Positions 10,880-23,219 of a DNA stretch of 64,000 nucleotides are shown here, one piece after another. Under the pieces are notes generated by a model. The model made no database searches and was not told where the DNA came from. It worked only from the letters and a program-made list of their open reading frames with translations. The position numbers and the translations under genes are program-made. Origin of the DNA: Anisodus tanguticus (taxonomy: Eukaryota > Streptophyta > Magnoliopsida > Solanales > Solanaceae); contig CM067549.1 of NCBI GenBank assembly GCA_034509755.1, forward strand, positions 40,809,305 through 40,873,304, read 5' to 3'. The first letter of the stretch is position 1, and every line of letters starts with the position of its first letter.

Positions 10880-13220
10880 CATCACAAATAGGCTGGTTAT
10901 CGACACTCATTACTTCGTCATGGCCGACGTCGCTTACTATTGCATTTCTAAGCCCAAAAACTCAAATTCGTGATTTTTTGCACTTTCAGTGGCTATTAGC
11001 ACACAAATTTTCTAGAATCCTGACGATTGCCTCGATTGGCCTAAATTAACCCCGTCCATCACAAATAGGGTATAGATTGACTCGCATTACTTCTTCATGG
11101 CTGTCGTCGTCGCTTATTATTGCATTTCTAAGCCAAGAAAGTCAAATTCATGATTTTTGCACTTTTTTGGGTATTAGCATACATGATTTTCTATAACCAT
11201 GTCGACCGTCTCGGTTGGAGTGAAATTCACCCATCCATCACAAATAGGGTGGTTATCGACACTCATTACTTCGTCATGGCCGACGTCGCTTATCATTGCA
11301 TTTCTAAGCCCAAAACTCAAATTCGTGATTTTTGCACTTTTAGTGGATATTAGCACACAAATTTTCTAGAATCCTATCGATTGCCTCTCGATTGGCCTAA
11401 AATTAACCCCATCCATCACAAATAGGGTATAGATTGACTCGCATTACTTTTTCATGGCTGTCGTCGCTTATTATTGCATTTCTAAGCCAAGAAAGTCAAA
11501 TTCGTGATTTTTTGCACTTTTGGTGGGTATTAGCATTCGGATTTTCTATAACCATGTCGATTGTCTCTCGGTTGGAGTGAAATTCACCCAGTCCATCACA
11601 AATAGGCTGGTTATCGACACTCATTACTTCATCATGGCCGACGTCGCTTACTATTGCATTTCTAAGCCCAAAAACTCAAATTCGTGATTTTTTGCACTTT
11701 CGGTGGATATTAGCACACAAATTTTCTAGAATCCGTCGATTGCCTCTCGATTGGCCTAAAATTAACCCCGTCCATCACAAATAGGGTATAGATTGACTCG
11801 CATTACTTCTTCATGGCCGTCGTCGCTTATTATTGCATTTCTAAGCCAAGAAAGTCAAATTCATGATTTTTTGCACTTTTTTGGGTATTAGCATACGGAT
11901 TTTCTATAACCATGTCGACTGTCTCTGGTTGGAGTGAAATTCACCCAGTCCATCACAAATAGGCTGGTTATCGACACTCATTACTTCGTCATGGCCGACG
12001 TCGCTTACTATTGCATTTCTAAGCCCAAAAACTAAAATTCGTAATTTTTTGCACTTTCAGTGGATATTAGCACACAAATTTTCTAGAATCCTGACGATTG
12101 CCTCTGATTGACCTGAAATTAACCCCGTCCATAACAAATAGGGTATAGATTGACTCCAATTACTTCTTCATGGTGACGTCGCTTATTATTGCATTTCTAA
12201 CCTAGAAACTCAAATTCGTGATTTTTTGCACTTTCGTGGGTATTAGCACACGAATTTTCTAGAATCCTGTCGATTGCCTCTGGATTGGCTGGAAATTAAC
12301 CCCGTCCATCACAAATAGGGTATAGATTGATTCCCATTACTTTTTCATGGCTGACGTCGCTTATTATTGCATTTCTAAGCCAAGAAACTCAAATTCGTGA
12401 TTTTTTGCACTTTTGGTCGGTATTAGCACACGGATTTTCTATAACCGTGCCAACTGTCTCTGGTTGGCGTGAAAGTTAGCTGGTCCATCACAAACAGGCT
12501 TGTGATCGACACCCATTACTTTGTCATGGCCGACGTCGCTTATTATTGCATTTCTAAGCCCAAAAACTCAAATTCGTGATTTTTTGCACTTTTAGTGGGT
12601 ATTAGCACACAAATTTTCTAGAATCCTGTCGATTGCCTCTGATTGGCCTAAAATTAACCCCGTCCATCACAAATAGGGTATAGATTGACTCGCATTACTT
12701 CTTCATGGGCTGTCGTCGCTTATTATTGCATTTCTAAGCCAAGAAAGTCAAATTCATGATTTTTTGCACTTTTTTGGGTATTAGCATACATATTTTCTAT
12801 AACCATGTCGACTGTCTCTGGTTGGAGTGAAATTCACCCAGTCCATCACAAATAGGCTGGTTATCGACACTCATTACTTCGTCATGGCCGACGTCGCTTA
12901 CTATTGCATTTCTAAGCCCAAAAACTAAAATTCGTGATTTTTTGCACTTTCCGTGGATATTAGCACACAAATTTTCTAGAATCCGGACGATTGCCTCTGA
13001 TTGACCTAAAATTAACCTCATCCATCACAAATAGGGTATAGATTGACTCGCATTACTTCTTCATGGTTGACGTCGCTTATTATTGCATTTCTAAGCCAAG
13101 AAAGTCAAATTCGTGATTTTTTGCACTTTTGGTGGGTATTAGCATTCATGGATTTTTCTATAACAATCAAATTCGTGTCGACTTTTGTCTCACGGTTGGA
13201 TGAAATTCACCCCCAACATC

Positions 13221-13425
13221 CATCACAAATAGGCTGGTTATCGACACTCATTACTTCGTCATGGCCGACGTCGCTTACTATTGCATTTCTAAGCCCAAAA
13301 ACTCAAATTCGTGATTTTTTGCACTTTCAATGGCTATTAGCACACAAAAATTTTCTAGAATTAGCATACGGATTTTCTATAACCATGTCGATCGCCTCTC
13401 TGATTGGCCTAAAATTAACCCCGTC
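13221..13425 (+). repeat. Enlarged chimeric monomer (205 bp)
   Basis: An A monomer whose end reads TTTTCTAGAA (B handover) and then immediately TTAGCATACGGATTTTCTAT (A handover), so two handover segments are fused. It is about 26 bp longer than normal. Upstream, 13,146-13,190 also has an inserted ATCAAATTCGTG-type fragment. Confidence 0.75.
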
Positions 13426-13903
13426 CATCACAAATAGGGTATAGATTGACTCGCATTACTTCTTCATGGCCGACGTCGCTTATTATTGCATTTCTAAGCC
13501 CAAAAACTCAAATTCGTGATTTTTTGCACTTTTTTGGGTATTAGCATACAAATATTTTCTATAACCATGTCGATTGTCATCGGTTGGAGTGAAATTCACC
13601 CCGTCCATCACAAATAGGGTGGTTATCGACACTCATTACTTCTTCATGGCCGACGTCGCTTATATTGCATTTCTAAGCCCAAAAACTCAAATTCGTGATT
13701 TTTTGCACTTTCGTTGGGTATTAGCACACAAATTTTCTAGAATCCGTCGATTGCCTCTCGATTGACATGCAAATTAACACTATCCATCACAAATAGGGTA
13801 TAGATTGACTTCCATTACTTCTTCATGGTGGCGTCGTTATTATTGCATTTCTAAGCAAGAAACTCAAATTCGTGATTTTTTGCACTTTCGAATATTACCA
13901 CAC

Positions 13904-13916
13904 GAATTTTCTAGAA
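13904..13916 (+). promoter_or_regulatory. Heat-shock-element-like motif, D-to-E junction in region 2
   Basis: Same 13-bp motif preceded by ATTACCACAC. Further D-to-E sites of this kind are at 25,773-25,785, 55,768-55,780 and 58,852-58,864. Ordinary A-to-B handovers read CAAATTTTCTAGAA and lack the first GAA. Confidence 0.3.
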
Positions 13917-15825
13917 TCCTATCTCGATTTTCTCCCATCCATCACATAATGTATAGATTGACTCCAATTACTTTTTCATGGTCGACGTCGTGTATTATTG
14001 CATTTCTAAGCCCGAAACTCAAATTCGTGATTTTTTGCACTTTTGTTGGGTATTAGCATACAAATTTTCTATAACCATGTCGATTGTCTCTCGGTTGAAG
14101 TGAAATTCACCCACCCATCACAAATAGGCTGGTTATCGACACTCATTACTTCGTCATGGCCGACGTCGCTTACTATTGCATTTCTAAGCCCAAAAACTCA
14201 AATTCGTTATTTTTTGCACTTTCAGTGGCTATTAGCACACAAATTTTCTAGAATCCTGTCGATTGCCTCAGATTGGCCTAAAATTAACCCCGTCCATCAC
14301 AAATAGGGTATAGATTGACTCGCATTACTTCTTCATGGTCTGTCGTCGCTTATTATTGCATTTCTAAGCCAAGAAAGTCAAATTCATGATTTTTTGCACT
14401 TTTTTGGGTATTAGCATACATATTTTCTATAACCATGTCGATTGTCTCTCGGTTGGAGTGAAATTCACCCAGTCCATCACAAATAGGCTGGTTATCGACA
14501 CTCATTACTTCGTCATGGCCGACGTCGCTTACTATTGCATTTCTAAGCCCAAAAACTCAAATTCGTGATTTTTTGCACTTTCAGTGGATATTAGCACACA
14601 AATTTTCTAGAATCCGACGATTGCCTCGATTGACCTGAAATTAACCCGTCCATCACAAATAGGGTATAGATTGACTCCATTACTTCTTCATGGCTGACGT
14701 CGCTTATTATTGCATTTCTAAGCCAAGAAACTCAAATTCGTGATTTTTTGCACTTTTGGTGGATATTAGCATTGATTTTCTATAACCATGTCGATTGTCT
14801 CTGGTTGGAGTGAAATTCACCCAACATCCATCACAAATAGGCTGGTTATCGACACTCATTACTTCGTCATGGCCGACGTCGCTTACTATTGCATTTCTAA
14901 GCCCAAAAACTAAAATTCGTAATTTTTTGCACTTTCAGTGGATATTAGCACACAAATTTTCTAGAATCCTGACGATTGCCTCGATTGACCATGAAATTAA
15001 CCTCGTCCATCACAAATAGGGTATAGATTGATTCCCATTACTTTTTCATGGCTGACGTCGCTTATTATTGCATTTCTAAGCCAAGAAACTCAAATTCGTG
15101 ATTTTTTGCACTTTTGGTGGTATTAGCACACGGATTTTCTATAACCGTGTCAATTGTCTCTCGGTTGGCGTGAAATTTAGCTGGTCCATCACAAACAGGC
15201 TTGTGATCGACACCCATTACTTTGTCATGGCCGACGTCGCTTATTATTGCATTTCTAAGCCCCAAAACTCAAATTCGTGACTTTTTGTACTTTTAGTGGC
15301 TATTAGCACAAAAATTTTCTGAATCCCGTCGATTGCCTCTCGATTGGCCTAAAATTAACCCATCCATCACAAATAGGGTATAGATTGACTCGCATTACTT
15401 CTTCATTGGTTGTCGTCGCTTATTATTGCATTTCTAAGCCAAGAAAGTCAAATTCATGATTTTTTTTACACTTTTTTGGGTATTAGCATACATTTTTCTA
15501 TAACCATGTCGATTGTCTCTCGGTTGGAGTGAAATTCACCCAGTCCATCACAAATAGGCTGGTTATCGACACTCATTACTTCGTCATGGCCGACGTCGCT
15601 TACTATTGCATTTCTAAGCCCAAAAACTCAAATTCGTGATTTTTTGCACTTTCAGTGGATATTAGCACACAAATTTTCTAGAATCCTGACGATTGCCTCT
15701 CGATTGACCTAAATTAACCCCGTCCATCACAAATAGGGTATAGATTGACTCCATTACTTCTTCATGGTGACGTCGCTTATTATTGCATTTCTAAGCCAAG
15801 AAACTCAAATTCGTGATTTTTTGCA

Positions 15826-15960
15826 CTTCGTTGGGGCATATTTTCCACAATCACTTTTTCTTCCATTACTTCTTCAATCCTATCGATCAAATTCGTGATT
15901 TTTTGCACTTTCAATTGGATATTACCAACGAATTTTCTAGAATCCTATCGTCTCACTAAT
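15826..15960 (+). repeat. Scrambled satellite junction before a shortened E
   Basis: After TTTTTTGCACTTCGTTGGGG the text reads CATATTTTCCACAATCACTT and then satellite fragments out of order (CCATTACTTCTTCAATCC, then TCAAATTCGTGATT again). The 15,835-15,865 part is the least satellite-like text in this stretch. It may be recombination scars or a consensus error. Confidence 0.65.
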
Positions 15961-16666
15961 AATGTATAGATTGACTCCAATTACTTTTTCATGGTCGACG
16001 TCGTGTATTATTGCATTTCTAAGCCCAGAAACTCAAATTCGTGATTTTTTGCACTTTTGTTGGGTATTAGCATACAGATTTTCTATAACCATGTCGACTG
16101 TCTCTGGTTGAAGTGAAATTCACCCAGCCCATCACAAATAGGCTGGTTATCGACACTCATTACTTCGTCATGGCCGACGTCGCTTACTATTGCATTTCTA
16201 AGCCCAAAAACTCAAATTCGTGATTTTTTGCACTTTCAGTGGCTATTAGCACACAAATTTTCTAGAATCCTGTCGATTGCCTCAGATTGGCCTAAAATTA
16301 ACCCCGTCCATCACAAATAGGGTATAGATTGACTCGCATTACTTCTTCATGGCTGTCGTCGCTTATTATTGCATTTCTAAGCCAAGAAAGTCAAATTCAT
16401 GATTTTTTGCACTTTTTTGGGTATTAGCATACATATTTTCTATAACCATGTCGATTGTCTCTGGTTGGAGTGAAATTCACCCAGTCCATCACAAATAGGC
16501 TGGTTATCGACACTCATTACTTCGTCATGGCCGACGTCGCTTACTATTGCATTTCTAAGCCCAAAAACTCAAATTCGTGATTTTTTGCACTTTCAGTGGA
16601 TATTAGCACACAAATTTTCTAGAATCCTGACGATTGCCTCTGATTGACATGAAATTAACACCGTCC

Positions 16667-17553
16667 ATCACAAATAGGGTATAGATTGACTTCCATTACT
16701 TCTTCATGGCTGGCGTCGCTTATTATTGCATTTCTAAGCCAAGAAACTCAAATTCGTGATTTTTTGCACTTTCAGTGGATATTACCACACGAATTTTCTA
16801 GAATCCTATCGATTTTTGCCTTTCAAAATTAACCCCATCCATCACAAATAATGTATAGATTGACTCCAATTACTTTTTTATGGCGACGTCGTGTATTATT
16901 GCATTTCTAAGCCCAGAAACTCAAATTCGTGATTTTTTGCACTTTTGTTGGGTATTAGCATACAAATTTTCTATAACCATGTCGACTGTCTCTGGGTTGA
17001 AGTGAAATTCACCCACCCATCACAAATAGGCTGGTTATCGACACTCATTACTTCGTCATGGCCGACGTCGCTTACTATTGCATTTCTAAGCCCAAAAACT
17101 CAAATTCGTTATTTTTTGCACTTTCAGTGGCTATTAGCACACAAATTTTCTAGAATCCTGTCGATTGCCTCTGATTGGCCTAAAATTAACCCCGTCCATC
17201 ACAAATAGGGTATAGATTGACTCGCATTACTTCTTCATGGCTGTCGTCGCTTATTATTGCATTTCTAAGCCAAGAAAGTCAAATTCATGATTTTTTGCAC
17301 TTTTTTGGGTATTAGCATACATATTTTCTATAACCATGTCGATTGTCTCTGGTTGGAGTGAAATTCACCCAGTCCATCACAAATAGGCTGGTTATCGACA
17401 CTCATTACTTCGTCATGGCCGACGTCGCTTACTATTGCATTTCTAAGCCCAAAAACTCAAATTCGTGATTTTTTGCACTTTCAGTGGATATTAGCACACA
17501 AATTTTCTAGAATCCGGACGATTGCCTCTGATTGACCTGAAATTAACACCGTC
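16667..17553 (+). repeat. HOR unit, 5-mer D-E-A-B-A (887 bp)
   Basis: A D monomer (GGGTATAGATTGACTTCC, GCTGGCGTCG) is followed by a full-length-type E (CATCACAAATAATG), then A, B and A. The A after E carries TTCGTTATTTTTTGCAC, a variant linked to this unit throughout regions 2 and 4. The next D-like copy starts at 17,554. Confidence 0.75.
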
Positions 17554-17803
17554 CATCACAAATAGGGTATAGATTGACTCCCATTACTTCTTCATGGTGG
17601 CGTCGCTTATTATTGCATTTCTAAGCCAAGAAACTCAAATTCGTGATTTTTTGCACTTTCGGTGGGTATTAGCACACGAATTTTCTAGAATCATTACTTC
17701 TTCATGGCCGATTTGCATTTCTAAGCCAAGAAACTCAAATTCGTGATTTTTTGCACTTTCGCCACAATTTTCTAAATCCTACGATATCACAAATTAACCC
17801 GTC
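17554..17803 (+). repeat. Monomer plus partial monomer (250 bp)
   Basis: A D-like monomer ends TTTTCTAGAATC and jumps to ATTACTTCTTCATGGCCG, then ATTTGCATTTCTAAGCC, skipping the anchor. A second truncated handover (GCCACAATTTTCTAAATCC) follows. Total length is 1.4 monomers. Confidence 0.7.
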
Positions 17804-19661
17804 CATAAAATAGGGTATAGATTGACTCCAATTACTTTTTCATGGCGACGTCGTTATTATTGCATTTCTAAGCCAAGAAACTCAAATTCGTGATTTTTTG
17901 CACTTTTGTTGGGTATTAGCATACAATTTTCTATAACCATGTCGATTGTCTCTGTTGAAGTGAAATTCACCCAGTCCATCACAAATAGGCTGGTTATCGA
18001 CACTCATTACTTCGTCATGGCCGACGTCGCTTACTATTGCATTTCTAAGCCCAAAAACTCAAATTCGTGATTTTTTGCACTTTTAGTGGCTATTAGCACA
18101 CAAATTTTCTAGAATCTGTCGATTGCCTCTCGATTGGCCTAAAATTAACCCCGTCCATCACAAATAGGGTATAGATTGACTCGCATTACTTCTTCATTGG
18201 TTGTCGCTTATTATTGCATTTCTAAGCCAAGAAAGTCAAATTCGTGATTTTTTGCACTTTTTTGGGTATTAGCATACATATTTTCTATAACCATGTCGAT
18301 TGTCTCTGGTTGGAGTGAAATTCACCCATCCATCACAAATAGGCTGGTTATCGACACTCATTACTTCGTCATGGCCGACGTCGCTTACTATTGCATTTCT
18401 AAGCCCAAAAACTCAAATTCGTGATTTTTTGCACTTTCAGTGGATATTAGCACACAAATTTTCTAGAATCCTGACGATTGCCTCTCGATTGACATGAAAT
18501 TAACCCGTCCATCACAAATAGGGTATAGATTGACTCCACATTACTTCTTCATGGTCGACGTCGCTTATTATTGCATTTCTAAGCCAAGAAACTCAAATTC
18601 GTGATTTTTTGCACTTTCGTTGGGTATTAGCACACGAATTTTCTAGAATCCTATCGATCGTCTCGATTGGCATTAAATTAACAACATCCATCACAAATAG
18701 GGTATAGATTGACTCCATTACTTTTTCATGGTCGACGTCGTGTATTATTGCATTTCTAAGCCAAGAAACTCAAATTCGTGATTTTTTGCACTTTTGTTGG
18801 ATATTAGCATACAAATTTTCTATAACCATGTCGATTGTCTCTCGGTTGAAGTGAAATTCACCCACCCATCACAAATAGGCTGGTTATCGACACTCATTAC
18901 TTCGTCATGGCCGACGTCGCTTACTATTGCATTTCTAAGCCCAAAAACTCAAATTCGTGATTTTTTGCACTTTCGTGGCTATTAGCACACAAATTTTCTA
19001 GAATCCCGTCGATTGCCTCTCGATTGGCCTAAAATTAACCCCGTCCATCACAAATAGGGTATAGATTGACTCGCATTACTTTTCATGGTTGTCGTCGCTT
19101 ATTATTGCATTTCTAAGCCAAGAAAGTCAAATTCGTGATTTTTTGCACTTTTTTGGGTATTAGCATACATATTTTCTATAACCATGTCGATTGTCTCTCG
19201 GTTGGAGTGAAATTCACCCACCCATCACAAATAGGATGGTTATCGACACTCATTACTTCGTCATGGCCGACGTCGCTTACTATTGCATTTCTAAGCCCAA
19301 AAACTCAAATTCGTGATTTTTTGCACTTTCGGTGGATATTAGCACACAAATTTTCTAGAATCCCTGACGATTGCCTCTGATTGACTAAAATTAACCCGTC
19401 CATCACAAATAGGGTATAGATTGACTTCCATTACTTCTTCATGGCGACGTCGCTTATTATTGCATTTCTAAGCCAAGAAACTCAAATTCGTGATTTTTTG
19501 CACTTTCGTTGGGTATTACCACACGAATTTTCTAGAATCCTATCGATTAACACTCACTAATAATGTATAGATTGACTCCAATTACTTTTTCATGGCGACG
19601 TCGTGTATTATTGCATTTCTAAGCCCGTAAACTCAAATTAGTGATTTTTTGCACTTTTGTT

Positions 19662-19720
19662 GGGTATTAGCATACAAATTTTCTATTTTCATTTTTCGGG
19701 TATTAGCATACAAATTTTCT
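19662..19720 (+). repeat. Short direct repeat inside an E-to-A handover
   Basis: The 23-bp handover segment starting GGGTATTAGCATACAAATT occurs at 19,662-19,684 and again at 19,698-19,720, separated by ATTTTCATTTTTC. It looks like a 36-bp local tandem duplication with divergence. Confidence 0.8.
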
Positions 19721-20033
19721 ATAACCATGTCGATCTCTCTGGTTGAAGTGAAATTCACCCACCCATCACAAATAGGCTGGTTATCGACACTCATTACTTC
19801 GTCATGGCCGACGTCGCTTACTATTGCATTTCTAAGCCCAAAAACTCAAATTCGTTATTTTTTGCACTTTCGGTGGCTATTAGCACACAAATTTTCTAGA
19901 ATCCTGTCGATTGCCTCGATTGGCCTAAAATTAACCCCGTCCATCACAAATAGGGTATAGATTGACTCGCATTACTTCTTCATGGTCATTTCGTCGCTTA
20001 TTATTGCATTTCTAAGCCAAGAAAGTCAAATTC

Positions 20034-20065
20034 ATGATTTTTTTCACTTTTTTGGGTATTAGCAT
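20034..20065 (+). repeat. T7 B-subtype marker (first clear copy)
   Basis: Ordinary B copies read CATGATTTTTTGCAC. This subtype reads CATGATTTTTTTCAC, with seven Ts and no G. It recurs near 21,108, 22,038, 22,953, 23,998, 25,256, 26,248, 27,145, 29,125, 30,047, 32,687, 33,760, 34,645, 40,525, 43,610, 50,730, 51,618, 53,058, 54,128, 55,198, 56,243 and 59,327. It is absent from the first 15 kb and the last 4 kb. Confidence 0.8.
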
Positions 20066-21195
20066 ACATATTTTCTATAACCATGTCGATTGTCTCTGGT
20101 TGGAGTGAAATTCACCCATCCATCACAAATAGGTCTGGTTATCGACACTCATTACTTCGTCATGGCCGACGTCGCTTACTATTGCATTTCTAAGCCCAAA
20201 AACTCAAATTCGTGATTTTTTGCACTTTCGGTGGATATTAGCACACAAATTTTCTAGAATCCGACGATTGCCTCGATTGACATGAAATTAACACCGTCCA
20301 TCACAAATAGGGTATAGATTGACTCCATTACTTCTTCATGGCTAACGTCGCTTATTATTGCATTTCTAAGCCAAAGAAAGTCAAATTCGTGATTTTTTGC
20401 ACTTTTGGTGGATATTAGCATTCGATTTTCTATCCATGTCGATCGTCTCTCGGTTGGAGTGAAATTCACCAACATCCATCACAAATAGGGTATAGTTATC
20501 GACACTCATTACTTCGTCATGGCCGACGTCGCTTACTATTGCATTTCTAAGCCCAAAAACTCAAATTCGTGATTTTTTGCACTTTCAGTGGATATTAGCA
20601 CACAAATTTTCTAGAATCCTGACGATTGCCTCTAATTGACCTGAAATTAACCTCGTCCATCACAAATAATGTATACATTGACTCCAATTACTTTTTCATG
20701 GCTGACGTCGCTTATTATTGCATTTCTAAGCCAAGAAACTCAAATTCGTGATTTTTTGAACTTTTGTTGGGTATTAGCATACGGATTTTCTATAACCATG
20801 TCGACTGTCTCTGGATGGAGTGAAATTCACCCACTCCATCACAAATAGGCTGGTTATCGACACTCATTACTTCGTCATGGCCGACGTCGCTTACTATTGC
20901 ATTTCTAAGCCCAAAAACTCAAATTCGTGATTTTTTGCACTTTCAGTGGATATTAGCACACAAATTTTCTAGAATCCTGTCGATTGCCTCTGATTGGCCT
21001 AAAATTAACCCCGTCCATCACAAATAGGGTATAGATTGACTCGCATTACTTCTTCATGGCTGTCGTCGCTTATTATTGCATTTCTAAGCCAAGAAAGTCA
21101 AATTCATGATTTTTTTCACTTTTTTGGGTATTAGCATACATATTTTCTATAACCATGTCGATTGTCTCTCGGTTGGAGTGAAATTCACCCAAGTC

Positions 21196-21442
21196 CATCA
21201 CAAATAGGCTGGTTATCGACACTCATTACTTCGTCATGGCCGACGTCGCTTACTATTGCATTTCTAAGCCCAAAAACTCAAATTCGTGACTTTTATTAGC
21301 ACTTTTCTAGAATCCATGACGATGGATTGACATATTAGCACACAAATTTTCTAGAATCGACGACGATTGCCTCAAATTCGATTTTTGCACATTCGTTGGG
21401 TTACACATGAATTTTCGAATCCTCGTCGAAATTAACACCATC
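21196..21442 (+). repeat. Scrambled A-type junction (247 bp)
   Basis: An A monomer is normal to about 21,290, then reads CGTGACTTTTATTAGCAC followed by two incomplete B handovers (TTTTCTAGAATCC and TTTTCTAGAATCG), then a damaged J-to-D handover (CACATGAATTTTCGAATCC). The next intact anchor is at 21,443. Confidence 0.7.
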
Positions 21443-23219
21443 CATCACAAATAGGGTATAGATTGACTCCCATTACTTCTTCATGGTCGGCGTCGCTTAT
21501 TATTGCATTTCTAAGCCAAGAAACTCAAATTCGTGATTTTTTGCACTTTCATTGGATATTACCACACGAATTTTCTAGAATCCTATCGATCCTCTCACTA
21601 ATAATGTATAGATTGACTCTAATTACTTTTTCATGGTGACGTCGTGTATTATTGCATTTCTAAGCCCGAAACTCAAATTCGTGATTTTTTGCACTTTTGT
21701 TGGGTATTAGCATACAAATTTTCTATAACCATGTCGATTGTCTCTCGGTTGAAGTGAAATTCACCCACCCATCACAAATAGGCTGGTTATCGACACTCAT
21801 TACTTCGTCACGGCCGACGTCGCTTACTATTGCATTTCTAAGCCCAAAAACTCAAATTCGTTATTTTTTGCACTTTCAGTGGCTATTAGCACACAAATTT
21901 TCTAGAATCCTGTCGATTGCCTCAGATTGGCCTAAAATTAACCCCGTCCATCACAAATAGGGTATAGATTGACTCGCATTACTTCTTCATGGTTGTCGTC
22001 GCTTATTATTGCATTTCTAAGCCAAGAAAGTCAAATTCATGATTTTTTTCACTTTTTTGGGTATTAGCATACATATTTTCTATAACCATGTCGACTGTCT
22101 CTGATTGGAGTGAAATTCACCCAGTCCATCACAAATAGGCTGGTTATCGACACTCATTACTTCGTCATGGCCGACGTCGCTTACTATTGCATTTCTAAGC
22201 CCAAAAACTCAAATTCGTGATTTTTTGCACTTTCGTGGATATTAGCACACAAATTTTCTAGAATCCTGACGATTGCCCTCTGATTGACATGAAATTAACC
22301 TCGTCCATCACAAATAGGGTATAGATTGACTTCACATTACTTCTTCATGGTGACGTCGCTTATTATTGCATTTCTAAGCCAAGAAACTCAAATTCGTGAT
22401 TTTTTGCACTTTCGTTGGGTATTAGCACACAATTTTCTAGAATCACAATGTCGATTGTCTCTGATTGGCAGTAAATTAACAACATCCATCACAAATAGGG
22501 TATAGATTGACTCCATTACTTTTTCATGGCGACTCGCTTATTATTGCATTTCTAAGCCAAGAAACTCAAATTCGTGATTTTTTGCACTTTTGTTGGGTAT
22601 TAGCATACAAATTTTCTATAACCATGTCGATTGACACTAATTACTCTTCATGGTTGAAGTGAAATTCACCCAAGTGAAATTCCCATCACAAATAGGCTGG
22701 TTATCGACACTCATTACTTCGTCATGGCCGACGTCGCTTACTATTGCATTTCTAAGCCCAAAAACTCAAATTCGTTATTTTTTGCACTTTCAGTGGCTAT
22801 TAGCACACAAATTTTCTAGAATCCTGTCGATTGCCTCAGATTGGCCTAAAATTAACCCCGTCCATCACAAATAGGGTATAGATTGACTCGCATTACTTCT
22901 TCATGGCTGTCGTCGCTTATTATTGCATTTCTAAGCCAAGAAAGTCAAATTCATGATTTTTTTCACTTTTTTGGGTATTAGCATACATATTTTCTATAAC
23001 CATGTCGACTGTCTCTGATTGGAGTGAAATTCACCCAGTCCATCACAAATAGGCTGGTTATCGACACTCATTACTTCGTCATGGCCGACGTCGCTTACTA
23101 TTGCATTTCTAAGCCCAAAAACTCAAATTCGTGATTTTTTGCACTTTCAGTGGATATTAGCACACAAATTTTCTAGAATCCTGACGATTGCCTCTGATTG
23201 ACATGAAATTAACCTCGTC

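Larger units (their letters stand above)
10166..12129 (+). repeat. HOR unit, 11-mer (1,964 bp)
   Basis: F-G-H-I-A-B-A is followed by two extra A-B pairs before the next F at 12,130. It fits the 7-mer extended by two dimers. Confidence 0.8.
1..13020 (+). repeat. Region 1: F-G-H-I-A-B-A higher-order repeat zone
   Basis: This zone is built of higher-order units opened by an F monomer (CATAACAAATAGG, then AACCTAGAAAC). F is followed by G (AAGGCAAGAAAC), H (CTTGTGATCGACACCC) and I or B, then A-B-A. F monomers start at 908, 3215, 4468, 5360, 7662, 8909, 10166 and 12130, giving 7-mers of about 1.25 kb and 5-, 11- and 13-mer variants. The left edge begins inside a D monomer. CTG/CAG sites are largely intact up to about 6,700 and more often altered afterwards. 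No gene is present. Confidence 0.85.

Noticed and set aside
13043..13444. Longest open frame in the window (133 codons, + strand)
   Set aside because: It runs through two satellite monomers and stays open only because an unusual, enlarged monomer shifts the frame. The peptide is the same translated repeat seen elsewhere, with no domain, start context or codon bias.
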